A stretch of DNA of 64,000 bases from Ruegeria marina (lineage in GTDB: Bacteria > Pseudomonadota > Alphaproteobacteria > Rhodobacterales > Rhodobacteraceae): the NCBI RefSeq assembly GCF_900101475.1, contig NZ_FMZV01000004.1, forward strand, positions 248,001 through 312,000, read 5' to 3'. A program made the translations under genes and the position numbers. This document shows positions 48,473 through 58,236 of this stretch, piece after piece; position 1 is the stretch's first letter; every line of letters begins with the position of its first letter. Below the pieces are notes generated by a model, which made no database searches, had not been told where the DNA came from, and was given only the letters and a program-made list of their open reading frames with translations.

Positions 48473-49363
48473 TCAGACTCTCACTTCGGGACCGGCGTTG
48501 CGGGTCAGGAGCTCCTGAACAAGCGGGTTCGGGAAGCGCCGCCGCTGGGTGACCGCGTAGAAGGTTTCGCGAATGCGCGGGTGCGCGCGCGCCTCGACCA
48601 GCCGACCCGAGGTCAGCTCGTCCCGGACCACGATCGGGGCGACCAGCGCCAGCCCGATATCCTCGCGCGCGAGAAGGCGCATCATCGCCATGTCATCCAC
48701 CTCGGCCACCACCTGCGGGCGGACCCCCAGCCGGCTCGCCATGGCGTCGAAGGCGGTGCGTACCGTGCTGTCGGTGGTGGGCAGGATGAAGGGCTGTTCG
48801 GTCAGCAGCGCCTCGATCGGGCGGTCGGGATCCAGCCGGGCTGGGGTGCCCACGATGCTCACCGGCTGTTCGGCGACATGATGGGTCTCGTAGGGGGTCA
48901 GGCTGTCGTCGGGGGGTTCACGGTTCATCAGCACCACGTCGAGGTTCAGCGTCCCCAGACCTTCGAGCAGTTCGGTCGGGCTGCCCGAGCGCAGGATGAC
49001 CTCGACATCCTCGCGTCCCAAAATCGGGCGCAGGAAGCCGATCTGGAAGTTGCGCGACAGCGTGGCCTGCGCCCCCACCCGCAGCGCCTGCCGGGTGCGG
49101 CCGGTCTCCCGAAGCGTCGCCACCAGTTCCTGGCCGGTGGCAAAGATCGCGTCAGCGTGGTCAAGCGTGATCCGGCCCGCCTCGGTCAGGTGCAACTGGC
49201 GGCCGCGCCGTTCGAACAGGGCATGGCCCAGGCGGTCTTCGAGCTGCTTGATCTGCACCGACAAGGCCGATTGCGACAGATTCAGACGCTCGGCGGTGCG
49301 GGTCAGGTTGCCGTCATGGGCGACGGCCCAGAAATAGCGCAGGTGGTGATAGTTGAGTGGCAT
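48473..49363 (-). CDS. LysR family transcriptional regulator
   Basis: A 296-aa LysR protein. The winged helix-turn-helix has NLTRTAERLNLSQSALSVQIKQLEDRLG (about 19-46; shown here as TAERLNLSQSALS). A substrate-binding domain follows from about 90. It resembles the NhaR-type subfamily in its N-terminus. It is divergent from dabB across 112 bp, and LysR regulators typically control the divergent operon, so I infer control of dabBA, possibly by inorganic carbon status. The ligand is unknown. Confidence 0.92.
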   Translation of the reverse strand: MPLNYHHLRYFWAVAHDGNLTRTAERLNLSQSALSVQIKQLEDRLGHALFERRGRQLHLTEAGRITLDHADAIFATGQELVATLRETGRTRQALRVGAQATLSRNFQIGFLRPILGREDVEVILRSGSPTELLEGLGTLNLDVVLMNREPPDDSLTPYETHHVAEQPVSIVGTPARLDPDRPIEALLTEQPFILPTTDSTVRTAFDAMASRLGVRPQVVAEVDDMAMMRLLAREDIGLALVAPIVVRDELTSGRLVEARAHPRIRETFYAVTQRRRFPNPLVQELLTRNAGPEVRV

Positions 49364-49475
49364 ATCGTTCTATTTAAGCGAACTATTTTCATCAAACAAT
49401 GTATTTTTATTGATTCCAGCGATGGCCTAGGTCCAGCGCAAAGGGCTGTGCCCACAAGGATCGAAGGGAATTGCC

Positions 49476-51026
49476 ATGTCATATCTGTATCTGCCGCTGC
49501 TGGGACCGCTGATCCTGTTCGCTGTTGCGCTGCATGCCGGCCGCAATCCGGGCTCGCGTCCGGGGCGGCTGCCGAAACTGGCCGAATGGGCGGCGCTGGC
49601 GGGGCTTGCCGTGGCTGCGGGCGCGGCGCTGCTCTTGGTGCTGAAGGGGCCGGGCACCTCGGGGCTGATCGGGGTCTGGGGGATCGGGCTGTCGGTGAGG
49701 CTGGACGCGGTCAGCGCGACGATGCTGGTTCTGGTCAGTTTCATCGGCTGGATCGTCCTGCGCTACAGCGCCACCTACATGGATGGCGAAGCGCGGCAGG
49801 GCGCGTTCACCGGCTGGATGGCGGCGACGCTGGCGGCGGTGCTGCTGCTGGTGATGTCGGGCAACCTGGTGCAGATGCTGGCGGCCTGGATGGCGACCAG
49901 CCTGACGCTGGGCCGGCTTTTGCTGTTCTACCCCGAGCGCACGACCGCGCGGCGCGCGGCGCGCAAGAAGGCCGTTGTGGCGCGGCTGAGCGAGGTGGCG
50001 CTGGCGGGTGCGGTGGTGCTGCTGGTCGCGGTTCATGGCACGACGGATATCGCCGCGATCCTGGGCGCGGTGCAGCCCGGCTGGGCGACCATGGCGGCGG
50101 CGGCGCTGCTGGCGCTGGCCGCGGTTCTGGCCTCGGCCCAGTTCCCGGTGCATGGCTGGCTGACCGAGGTGATGGAGGCGCCCACGCCGGTCTCTGCCCT
50201 GCTGCACGCGGGCGTGATCAATGCCGGTGGCTTCCTGCTGATCCGGCTGGCCGATGTGATGCTGACAGCACCCGGCGTGATGGCGGTGCTGGTGATGCTG
50301 GGCGGGCTGACCGCGCTGTTCGGCGGGCTGGTGATGCTGACGCAACCGGCGGTCAAGACCTCGCTGGCCTGGTCCACCATCGCGCAGATGGCCTTCATGA
50401 TCATGCAATGCGGGCTGGCGCTGTTCCCGCTGGCGCTGCTGCATATCGTGGCGCATTCGCTCTACAAGGCGCATGCCTTCCTGAGCGCGGGCGAGGCGGT
50501 GCGCAACGTGGCGGCGATCCGGCGGCCCGGACCGGTGGCGGTGCCCAGCGCCCGGAACGTGGTGCGGGCCTTTGCCATCGGCATCGCGATCTACGGGCTG
50601 GTCGGGCTGGTGTTCGGTTTCGATGGCAAGTCGGTGCAAGCCATCGCGCTGGGGGTGATCCTGATCTTTGGCGTGGCCTACCTGCTGGCGCAGGGCTTTG
50701 CCGATACCGCGCCGGGGGCGCTGACCCGGCGGATGGTGATCTATGCCTCGGTCACCTCGGTCAGCTATTTCGTGCTGCAACTGGTGGCGCTGCATGTGAC
50801 AGCCGGGGCACTGCCGCCGGTGCCCGCGCCGGGGCCACTGGAATGGGCGCTGATCGTCCTGGCCCTGATCAGCTTCGGCGTGGTTGCCGTGGCGCAGGCC
50901 ACCTTCCCGCTCTGGGCCACGCATCCGGCGGCCGCCGGCATTCGGGTGCACCTGTCCAACGGGCTTTATGCCAACGCGATCTTTGACCGGCTGCTGGACG
51001 GCTGGTCGAAGCGGACCCCTGCCTGA
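49476..51026 (+). CDS. dabB: DabB, NuoL/MrpA-like proton-conducting subunit of a DIC transporter
   Basis: A 516-aa integral membrane protein of the NADH-quinone oxidoreductase chain 5 (NuoL/MrpA) family with about 13 hydrophobic segments. The conserved [22 protein letters not shown] helix (about 228-248) carries residues that conduct protons in complex I antiporters, and [17 protein letters not shown] follows. With DabA it forms the DAB complex that concentrates bicarbonate by coupling CO2 hydration to cation flow. It is first of two genes; dabA begins 16 bp later. Not part of a nuo operon. Confidence 0.93.
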   Translation: MSYLYLPLLGPLILFAVALHAGRNPGSRPGRLPKLAEWAALAGLAVAAGAALLLVLKGPGTSGLIGVWGIGLSVRLDAVSATMLVLVSFIGWIVLRYSATYMDGEARQGAFTGWMAATLAAVLLLVMSGNLVQMLAAWMATSLTLGRLLLFYPERTTARRAARKKAVVARLSEVALAGAVVLLVAVHGTTDIAAILGAVQPGWATMAAAALLALAAVLASAQFPVHGWLTEVMEAPTPVSALLHAGVINAGGFLLIRLADVMLTAPGVMAVLVMLGGLTALFGGLVMLTQPAVKTSLAWSTIAQMAFMIMQCGLALFPLALLHIVAHSLYKAHAFLSAGEAVRNVAAIRRPGPVAVPSARNVVRAFAIGIAIYGLVGLVFGFDGKSVQAIALGVILIFGVAYLLAQGFADTAPGALTRRMVIYASVTSVSYFVLQLVALHVTAGALPPVPAPGPLEWALIVLALISFGVVAVAQATFPLWATHPAAAGIRVHLSNGLYANAIFDRLLDGWSKRTPA

Positions 51027-51042
51027 ACCGGAGACGAGAGAG

Positions 51043-53451
51043 ATGTTTGCAAAGCTTGAAACCCTGCCCGCCCCCCTGCTGGAGCTTGTCGCCGAGGCGA
51101 ATGGTGCGGCCAGGGCCATCCCGCCGCTGTTTCCCCTGTCGGCCAGCGTGGCGGTGAACCCCTTCCTCGGCCAGTCGGGCGAGCCGCTGGCGGTGACCGC
51201 AGCGCGGCTGGCGCGGGTGGCAGGAACCCGGATCACGCCCGAGCGCAGCGTCTGGACCGGGAAATTCGCGGCAGGCGAGATCCTGGAGGCCGACCTGCTG
51301 GCGGCGCTGGAGGCAGCCGAACCGCGGTTCGGCAGGCTGACCCTGGCGGATGTGAAGGCGGCACTCGGGGGCGAGACTGCACCGGCAGAGGCACTGCCGA
51401 CGGTCGCCGATCTGGCCGCCGACGTGTCCGGGATCGACTGGCCGGGCCTGATCGAGGAGCGGATCGGCGTCTGGGCGGCCAGCCATTTCGACCAGGGACA
51501 GGCGCTGTGGCAACCGGCGCGCGCGGGCGGGGCCTTTGCCGCCTGGCGCGAGTTTGCCAGCCGCGACCTGACGCCGGAAATCCACGGGCTGACAGGCTTT
51601 GGCGCCTTTGTCGCGGCGACCAATCGGTCGCACTGGCGGGCGATCGGGCGGGCTTGCGAGACGCTGGAAGTGAGCGCGCAGGCCGCTGGCACCGCGTTTC
51701 ACCGCTGGCTGATCACGCTGAGCGGCTGGGCGCAATATGGCCGCTACCTGCTCTGGCAGGCCGAACTGGAAGGGGCGCAAGACAATACGGTGACGGAACT
51801 TCTGGCCATCCGGATGGTGTTCGACGAGGCGCTGTTCGGACTCTATGGCGCGCAGATCGCCGACCGCTGGGCCGAAACCGTCGCCGCTCATGAGGCCCCG
51901 GTGACCCCGGCGCATGAGATTGCGGTGGACGCAATCTGGCAGGAGGCCGCCGAGCGGGCGGCGCAACGCAGGCTCTCCGAGACGCTGTCCGCTGGCGCGG
52001 CGCGTGCCCGGCAGGGGCGACCCGAGGTTCAGGCGGCTTTCTGCATCGACGTGCGCTCCGAAGTCTTCCGGCGGGCGCTGGAGGCGCAGGACAGCGGGAT
52101 AGAGACCATCGGCTTTGCCGGGTTCTTTGGCCTGGCCAGCGCGCATCGGGCGGCCGGGTCGGACGTGGTCGAGGCGCGGGGGCCGGTGCTGCTCAGGCCC
52201 GGCGTCCAGTCGCAGGCGGCAGAATCCGGCGAGGCCGATCTGAGCCGCCGCTACGCGGCGCGGGCCGGACGGGCCTGGGGCCGCTTCAAGCTGGCGGCGG
52301 TGTCCTCCTTTGCCTTTGTCGAGGCGACCGGCCCGGTCTATGCGGGCAAGCTGGTGCGCGACGCGCTGGGGCTGGGCAAGGCGGCCAAGGCGGACCCCGC
52401 GCCGCAGCTCGACCCGGCGATCGGGCCAGAGGCGCGGGTTGCCATGGCGCGGACGGTGCTGGGCGCAATGTCACTGACGGGTGGCTTTGCACGGGTGGTG
52501 ATGGTGGCCGGTCATGGCGCGGACGTCACCAACAACCCGCATGAAAGCGCGCTCCAATGCGGTGCCTGCGGCGGCTATGCGGGCGATGTGAACGCGCGGC
52601 TGCTGGCCGGGCTGCTGAATGATGCCGAAGTGCGCGCCGGGCTGCGGGCGGACGGGATCGAGATTCCCGCCGATACTGTGTTCCTGCCGGCGCTGCATCA
52701 TACCACCACCGACCGGGTGACGCTCTACGATCAGGACCTGCCGTCCGATACCTGGGCGGCCGATATCGCACGGCTTAGGGGCTGGCTGGAGGCCGCAGGA
52801 CAACTGGCGCGCGCCGAGCGCGCCGCCCGGCTGCCGCGTGCCAAGGGCGGGGCGGATATCGCACGTCGCGCGCAGGACTGGGCCGAGTTGCGCCCCGAAT
52901 GGGGGCTGGCGGGCTGCCGCGCCTTCGTCGCCGCGCCGCGGCACCGGACCGAGGGCAAGGGGTTGGCGGGACAGGCCTTCCTGCACAGCTATGACTGGCG
53001 CAGGGACGACGGTTTCGGTGTGCTGGAACTGATCATGACCGCGCCTGTCGTGGTCGCCAGCTGGATCAGCCTGCAATATTACGGTTCGACCGTGGCCCCG
53101 GCCCTGTTTGGCGGCGGCAACAAGCTGTTGCACAACGTGGTGGGCGGCATCGGCGTGCTGGAAGGCAATGGCGGCGCGCCACGCCCCGGCCTGCCGTGGC
53201 AGTCGGTGCATGACGGCGAGCGGGTCCAGCACGAGCCGCTGCGCCTGTCGGTGGTGATCGAGGCGCCGCGCGCGGCAATGACCGATGTGCTGCGGCGGCA
53301 TTCCGGTGTGCGGGCGCTGTTCGACAACCGCTGGCTCCACCTCATTGCGATGGACGAGGCGGGCAATCTGGCCTGGCGCTATGACGGCGATCTGAAATGG
53401 GTGCCGTTCGCAACGGAAGGCCAGGCAGACCGGGCGATCGCTGCCGAGTGA
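51043..53451 (+). CDS. dabA: DabA, beta-carbonic-anhydrase-like subunit of a DIC transporter (DUF2309)
   Basis: An 802-aa cytoplasmic subunit of the DAB inorganic carbon pump. Zinc-site residues expected for DabA are visible: Cys334 and Asp336 in AFCIDVRSE, His491 in [12 protein letters not shown], and Cys506 in LQCGACGG, a spacing that matches the Halothiobacillus protein. The start is the ATG at 51043 ([16 protein letters not shown]) with GGAGACGAGAGAG just upstream; a longer frame through the 3' end of dabB was rejected. The two genes are probably one transcript, ending at the hairpin at 53469-53497. Confidence 0.94.
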   Translation: MFAKLETLPAPLLELVAEANGAARAIPPLFPLSASVAVNPFLGQSGEPLAVTAARLARVAGTRITPERSVWTGKFAAGEILEADLLAALEAAEPRFGRLTLADVKAALGGETAPAEALPTVADLAADVSGIDWPGLIEERIGVWAASHFDQGQALWQPARAGGAFAAWREFASRDLTPEIHGLTGFGAFVAATNRSHWRAIGRACETLEVSAQAAGTAFHRWLITLSGWAQYGRYLLWQAELEGAQDNTVTELLAIRMVFDEALFGLYGAQIADRWAETVAAHEAPVTPAHEIAVDAIWQEAAERAAQRRLSETLSAGAARARQGRPEVQAAFCIDVRSEVFRRALEAQDSGIETIGFAGFFGLASAHRAAGSDVVEARGPVLLRPGVQSQAAESGEADLSRRYAARAGRAWGRFKLAAVSSFAFVEATGPVYAGKLVRDALGLGKAAKADPAPQLDPAIGPEARVAMARTVLGAMSLTGGFARVVMVAGHGADVTNNPHESALQCGACGGYAGDVNARLLAGLLNDAEVRAGLRADGIEIPADTVFLPALHHTTTDRVTLYDQDLPSDTWAADIARLRGWLEAAGQLARAERAARLPRAKGGADIARRAQDWAELRPEWGLAGCRAFVAAPRHRTEGKGLAGQAFLHSYDWRRDDGFGVLELIMTAPVVVASWISLQYYGSTVAPALFGGGNKLLHNVVGGIGVLEGNGGAPRPGLPWQSVHDGERVQHEPLRLSVVIEAPRAAMTDVLRRHSGVRALFDNRWLHLIAMDEAGNLAWRYDGDLKWVPFATEGQADRAIAAE

Positions 53452-53468
53452 GGCACCGAGCGCCCAAT

Positions 53469-53497
53469 GCGCGGCGGCGACTCCCCCGCCGCCGCGC
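53469..53497. terminator. Hairpin between convergent dabA and dnaE
   Basis: A perfect 11-bp GC stem, GCGCGGCGGCG (53469-53479) and CGCCGCCGCGC (53487-53497), has a 7-nt loop and lies 18 bp after dabA and 28 bp from the dnaE stop. AATTT follows on the plus strand. Efficiency as a terminator is uncertain because there is no long T run. Confidence 0.65.
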
Positions 53498-53524
53498 GAA
53501 TTTGCCGAGAGCATCGGAGGGTGC

Positions 53525-56500
53525 TCAGATCTCCTCGACGTCCAGCACCCCGTCGAGCGACTTGATCGCGCCCTTGATCTGGGGGTTGAGGGGGAAATCC
53601 TGGCCCAGGTCCATCTCGACCTCGCCGGGCAGACCGGGGTCCATCAGGCAGAGCTGGATCGGGCCGCGGGCCGCGTTGCGGGCGGCATTGGCGGCTTCGG
53701 CCAGAATATGGGCGACGGTGGCCACGGCGCTGGCATCGTCCATGAAAACCCGCAATCCGGTGGCACCGGCCTCGGCCACCACGGTATCGGCGGGACCGAC
53801 CGAGCGGGCGAGCAGTTTGAGCTGATCGGCCTCCATCGTCGCCTCGGCGGTCAGCACCACATGGGCGCCGGTTTCGAGATAGTCGCGGCTTTTCTCCAGC
53901 ACTTCGGAGAAGAGCGTGACCTCGAACGCGCCGGTGGGGTCGGACATCTGGGCAAAGGCAAAGCGGTTGCCGCGGGCGGATTTGCGTTCCTGCCGCCCGG
54001 CGACGACGCCCGCCATCTTGGCCAGCACCGGGCCGGAACGGGCCTGTTCGGTGACCTCGTCCAGCGTCAGCACGCCCCGGCGCTTGAGCGCGGGCATGTA
54101 ATCGTCGAGCGGATGGCCCGAGAGGTAGAAGCCGATGGCCTTGAATTCCTCGGACAGGCGTTCGGCGGGCATCCAGTCGGGCACGGCGGCGAGACGCGGT
54201 TCAGGCAGGTCGTCGCCCGCCTCGCCAAACAGCGAGACCTGGTTCGACGCCTTCTGGTCGTGGATGGCAGCGGAATAGGCGCTGAGCGCCTCGATGCTCT
54301 CGAACACCCGGCGGCGGTTGGGGTCGAGCTGGTCGAAGGCCCCGGCGCGGGCGAGCATTTCCAAGGGCCGCTTGCCGACTTTCTTCAGATCGACCCGGCG
54401 GGCCACGTCGAAAAGGTTGACGAAGGGTTTCTGTCCCCTGCCCTCGACCACCAGGCGCATCGCCTCGACGCCCACGTTCTTGAGCGCGCCGAGCGCATAG
54501 ACAAGCTCTCCGTTCACCACGTCGAAGGTCGCCTGCGAGCGGTTCACGCAGGGCGGCACGTAAGGCAGGCCCAGCCCCTTGCGGACCTCCTCGAAATAGA
54601 CCGCCAGCTTGTCGGTGAGGTGGATGTCGCAGTTCATGACGCCCGCCATGAACTCGACCGGGTGGTTGGCCTTGAGCCAGGCGGTCTGGTAGCTGACCAC
54701 CGCATAGGCGGCGGCGTGCGATTTGTTGAAGCCGTAGTTGGCGAATTTTTCGAGCAGGTCAAAGACCTCGCCCGCCTTTTCCTTGGTCACGCCGTTGGCT
54801 GTGGCCCCTTCGATGAACTTGGGGCGTTCCTTGGCCATTTCCTCGGCGATCTTCTTGCCCATGGCGCGGCGAAGCAGGTCGGCGCCGCCAAGGCTGTACC
54901 CCGCCATCACCTGGGCGATCTGCATCACCTGTTCCTGGTAGACGATGATGCCTTGCGTTTCCTCGAGGATGAAGTCGATCGAGGGGTGGATCGAGGCGAT
55001 CTCGCGCACCCCGTTCTTGACCTCGCAATAGACCGGGATGTTTTCCATCGGCCCCGGGCGGTAGAGCGCCACGAGGGCGACGATATCCTCGATACAGGTG
55101 GGTTTCATGCGCTTGAGCGCATCCATCATGCCCGAACTTTCCACCTGGAACACGGCGACGGTCTTGGCAGCGGAATAAAGCTTGTAGGTGGCCTCGTCCT
55201 CCAGCGGAATGGCGTTGATCTGGTTTTCGGCCCCCTCGGCGGGCTCGTAGAGCTGGCGGCCGTCGGCGGCCACATGCAGCGGGCGGCCCGACTTGAAGAT
55301 CAGGTCCATCGCGTTCTGGATCACGGTCAGGGTTTTCAGGCCGAGAAAGTCGAACTTCACCAGCCCCGCCTGTTCCACCCATTTCATGTTGAACTGGGTG
55401 GCGGGCATGTCCGAGCGCGGATCCTGGTAGAGCGGCACCAGCGCGTCCAGCGGCCGGTCGCCGATCACCACGCCGGCGGCGTGGGTCGAGGCGTTCCTGA
55501 GCAGCCCCTCGACCTGCTGGCCATAGGTCAGCAGGCGGTCGACCACCTCTTCCTCGCGGGCGGCATCGCGCAGGCGCGGCTCGTCGGCCAGCGCCTTTTC
55601 GATGCTGACGGGTTTCACCCCCTCGACCGGGATCATCTTGCTGAGGCGATCGACCTGGCCATAGGGCATCTGCAGGACCCGGCCGATATCGCGCACCGCA
55701 GCCTTGGACAGAAGCGCACCGAAGGTGATGATCTGTCCCACCCTGTCGCGGCCGTATTTCTCCTGCACGTAGCGGATCACCTCTTCGCGCCGGTCCATGC
55801 AGAAGTCGATGTCGAAGTCGGGCATCGAGACCCGTTCGGGGTTGAGAAACCGTTCGAAAAGCAACGAATAACGCAGCGGGTCAAGGTCGGTGATGGTCAG
55901 CGCATAGGCCACCAGAGACCCCGCGCCCGAGCCCCGCCCCGGCCCCACAGGTATGTCATGATCCTTGGCCCATTTGATGAAGTCGGCCACGATCAGGAAG
56001 TAGCCGGGAAAGCCCATGCCCTCGATGATGTCGAGCTCGAAATCGAGCCGCTTCTGATACTCCTCGACGCTGACCGCGTGCGGGATCACCGCAAGACGGG
56101 CCTGCAAGCCCGCGTTGGCCTGGCGGCGCAGTTCCTGCACCTCGTCATCGGCGAATTTCGGCAGGATCGGCGCGCGCTTGTAGGCCATGAAGGCGCAGCG
56201 GCGGGCGATCTCGACAGTGTTCTCGATCGCCTCGGGCAGGTCGGCGAACAGCGTCGCCATCTCTTGCGGCGATTTCAGGTAATGCTGGGCGGTCAGGCGG
56301 CGGCGGCCTTGCTGCTGATCGACATAGGCGCCCTCGGCGATGCAGATCAGCGCGTCATGCGCCTCGTACATGTCGGCGGTGGGGAAATAGACATCGTTGG
56401 TGGCCACCAGCGGCAGGCCCTTGGCATAGGCCATCTCGACATGGCCGCGTTCGGTGAGCCGCTCGGCCTCGGGCGCGCCGCCCTCGCCCGGGTGGCGTTG

Positions 56501-57025
56501 CAGCTCGATATAGAGCCGGTCGGGGAACATGCCTGCCAGTTTGTCCACCAGCGCCTCGGCCGCCGGGCGCTGGCCCTGCTGCAACAGCCGCCCCACCGGC
56601 CCGTCCGGCCCGCCGCTGAGACAGATGAGCCCCTCGGAATGGGTGGCAAGCTCGTCCAGTGTGACCTGCGGCAACTGCCCGCCTTTATCCACATAAAGGC
56701 AGCTGTTGAGCTTCATCAGGTTCTCGTACCCCGCCTCGGACTGCGCGAGGAGCACGACCCCTGCGGGCGGTTTCGACTTTTCCCCCGGCATGGGTGTGAC
56801 ATAGGCCAGCGAAACCTGGCAGCCGATGATCGGCTGGATGCCCGCGCCGCTGGCCGCAACCGAGAATTCCAGCGCCGCAAACAGGTTGTTGGTGTCGGTC
56901 ACCGCCACCGCCGGCATGCCCATCTTTTCACAAAGCGCGGGCAGTTTCTTGAGCCGGATCGCGCCTTCGAGAAGCGAGTATTCGGTATGCAGGCGGAGGT
57001 GGATGAATCGGGGCGTGCTGCTCAT
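53525..57025 (-). CDS. dnaE: DNA polymerase III alpha subunit
   Basis: Replicative DNA polymerase, 1166 aa, DnaE1 type. The PHP domain is at the N-terminus (FIHLRLHTEYSLLEGAI, then VAVTDTNNLFAALEF). The polymerase active-site aspartates lie in MPDFDIDFCMDRREEV at about 400-415, and the helix-hairpin-helix and OB-fold regions follow (TLFSEVLEKSRDYLE). It begins with ATG at 57025, divergent from the TauE/SafE gene across 131 bp. No other replisome genes are adjacent. Confidence 0.98.
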   Translation of the reverse strand: MSSTPRFIHLRLHTEYSLLEGAIRLKKLPALCEKMGMPAVAVTDTNNLFAALEFSVAASGAGIQPIIGCQVSLAYVTPMPGEKSKPPAGVVLLAQSEAGYENLMKLNSCLYVDKGGQLPQVTLDELATHSEGLICLSGGPDGPVGRLLQQGQRPAAEALVDKLAGMFPDRLYIELQRHPGEGGAPEAERLTERGHVEMAYAKGLPLVATNDVYFPTADMYEAHDALICIAEGAYVDQQQGRRRLTAQHYLKSPQEMATLFADLPEAIENTVEIARRCAFMAYKRAPILPKFADDEVQELRRQANAGLQARLAVIPHAVSVEEYQKRLDFELDIIEGMGFPGYFLIVADFIKWAKDHDIPVGPGRGSGAGSLVAYALTITDLDPLRYSLLFERFLNPERVSMPDFDIDFCMDRREEVIRYVQEKYGRDRVGQIITFGALLSKAAVRDIGRVLQMPYGQVDRLSKMIPVEGVKPVSIEKALADEPRLRDAAREEEVVDRLLTYGQQVEGLLRNASTHAAGVVIGDRPLDALVPLYQDPRSDMPATQFNMKWVEQAGLVKFDFLGLKTLTVIQNAMDLIFKSGRPLHVAADGRQLYEPAEGAENQINAIPLEDEATYKLYSAAKTVAVFQVESSGMMDALKRMKPTCIEDIVALVALYRPGPMENIPVYCEVKNGVREIASIHPSIDFILEETQGIIVYQEQVMQIAQVMAGYSLGGADLLRRAMGKKIAEEMAKERPKFIEGATANGVTKEKAGEVFDLLEKFANYGFNKSHAAAYAVVSYQTAWLKANHPVEFMAGVMNCDIHLTDKLAVYFEEVRKGLGLPYVPPCVNRSQATFDVVNGELVYALGALKNVGVEAMRLVVEGRGQKPFVNLFDVARRVDLKKVGKRPLEMLARAGAFDQLDPNRRRVFESIEALSAYSAAIHDQKASNQVSLFGEAGDDLPEPRLAAVPDWMPAERLSEEFKAIGFYLSGHPLDDYMPALKRRGVLTLDEVTEQARSGPVLAKMAGVVAGRQERKSARGNRFAFAQMSDPTGAFEVTLFSEVLEKSRDYLETGAHVVLTAEATMEADQLKLLARSVGPADTVVAEAGATGLRVFMDDASAVATVAHILAEAANAARNAARGPIQLCLMDPGLPGEVEMDLGQDFPLNPQIKGAIKSLDGVLDVEEI

Positions 57026-57156
57026 GCCCGGGACGATAGGCGATCCGGATCAGGGGCGCCACGGGGGATGTAACAACCCTGGCGAAAACCCCGATTGCGG
57101 GACGCCCGGGAATGGCTTAGCGAGGTGGCAAATAGGCTCTTTTCCCCCGAGTCGCC

Positions 57157-57921
57157 GTGGACCTGTTCCTGACCTTCGCCCTTGTGGGCTTTTTCGCGCA
57201 ACTTGCAGACAGCGCCCTGGGCATGGGGTTCGGGGTCATCTCGGCCTCGGTCCTGCTGGCACAGGGGGTGCCGCCGCCGCTGGTCTCCGCCAGTGTCAAC
57301 GCGGCCAAGGTGCCGACCGGCATCGTGGCGGGGATTTCCCATGCGCTCAACGGCAATATCGACAAGGCGCTGTTTCTGCGGCTGGCGCTGGCCGGGGCCG
57401 CGGGCGGTATCGTCGGCGCGCTGATCCTGGGCGAGTTGAAACGGCCGGTTCTGACGGTGATCATCGGCAGCTATCTGCTGCTGATCGGCGGGCTGATCCT
57501 GTGGCGCGGGCTGTCGGGGCGGGCGCCGCGCCTGTTGGCGACCGGGCGGGTCTCGGCGCTGGGGGCCACCGGCGGGCTGATCGAGGGGATCGGCGGCAGC
57601 TGGGGGCCGGTGGTGACCAGCGGGCTGATCGGCGCGGGCCACGAACCGCGCCGCGCCATCGGCTCCTCGGCGCTGGCCGAGCTGGTCGTGAGCCTGACGG
57701 TGTTCCTGGTGCTGATGGCCGGGTATCATCTGGGCCGGTGGGGCACCGGGCGCGACCTGCACGAGGTTCTGCTGCCGGTGGCGGGGCTGGTGGCCGGCGG
57801 CGTGCCTGCGGCGCTGGTGGGCGGCCGGCTGGCGGCCATCGCGCCCCGGCGCCCCCTGACGGTGGCGGTGGGATTGCTGGCGATCGGGATCGGCCTGCAA
57901 CGTCTGGCCTCGCTGCTCTGA
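57157..57921 (+). CDS. TauE/SafE family sulfite/organosulfonate exporter-like permease
   Basis: A 254-aa membrane protein with about eight hydrophobic segments and the two-fold TauE/SafE repeat, each starting with a Gly-rich GFGVISASVLLAQGVPPP-like segment (ALGMGFGVISASVLLA and GGLIEGIGGSWGPVV). It starts at GTG 57157, with GAGTCGCC before it. Family members export sulfite, sulfoacetate or similar anions, but substrates vary widely. It is divergent from dnaE and has a 316-bp gap before xdhA. Confidence 0.88.
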   Translation: MDLFLTFALVGFFAQLADSALGMGFGVISASVLLAQGVPPPLVSASVNAAKVPTGIVAGISHALNGNIDKALFLRLALAGAAGGIVGALILGELKRPVLTVIIGSYLLLIGGLILWRGLSGRAPRLLATGRVSALGATGGLIEGIGGSWGPVVTSGLIGAGHEPRRAIGSSALAELVVSLTVFLVLMAGYHLGRWGTGRDLHEVLLPVAGLVAGGVPAALVGGRLAAIAPRRPLTVAVGLLAIGIGLQRLASLL

Positions 57922-58236
57922 GGCGGCAAGACGGGCCACAGACTACCGCCCATTCGCCAAAAGGCCGGTTGCGATTATTCGTTAAAATCTGAAGGTCTTT
58001 CAAACCTGCGTCCGGGCCGCAAGGGCAGACCGTTGAATCAGTTGGAGTATTTTTCAGGCATGTTTTGAAATCCGCCACAGGCGTCGCAAAAATGTTGCAG
58101 CGCAGAATGAGTTTTCCTTGCCAGAAGGCCGCTCGCGTTTCTAACCTTTTCCCAGAACACAGCCCGCCTCTTCTTCTACGTCGCATCGAAGGAGGGCACC
58201 GATGGGCCAACAGAGTAAGGCGACGGGTTTCACAGT
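57922..58236. other. Leader region of the xdh operon with repeat remnant
   Basis: No protein gene is apparent in this 315-bp gap. At 58044-58056 it contains GGAGTATTTTTCA, identical to 43653-43665 of the palindromic repeat between nrdJ and hisG, so it is probably a decayed copy. The region 57960-57990 (ATTATTCGTTAAAATC) is AT-rich and may hold the xdh promoter. No xanthine regulator gene is adjacent. Confidence 0.55.

Noticed and set aside
53708-57073. A plus-strand open frame of more than 1100 codons over dnaE
   Set aside because: It is antisense to dnaE and encodes a His/Arg/Gly-rich product with no family resemblance.
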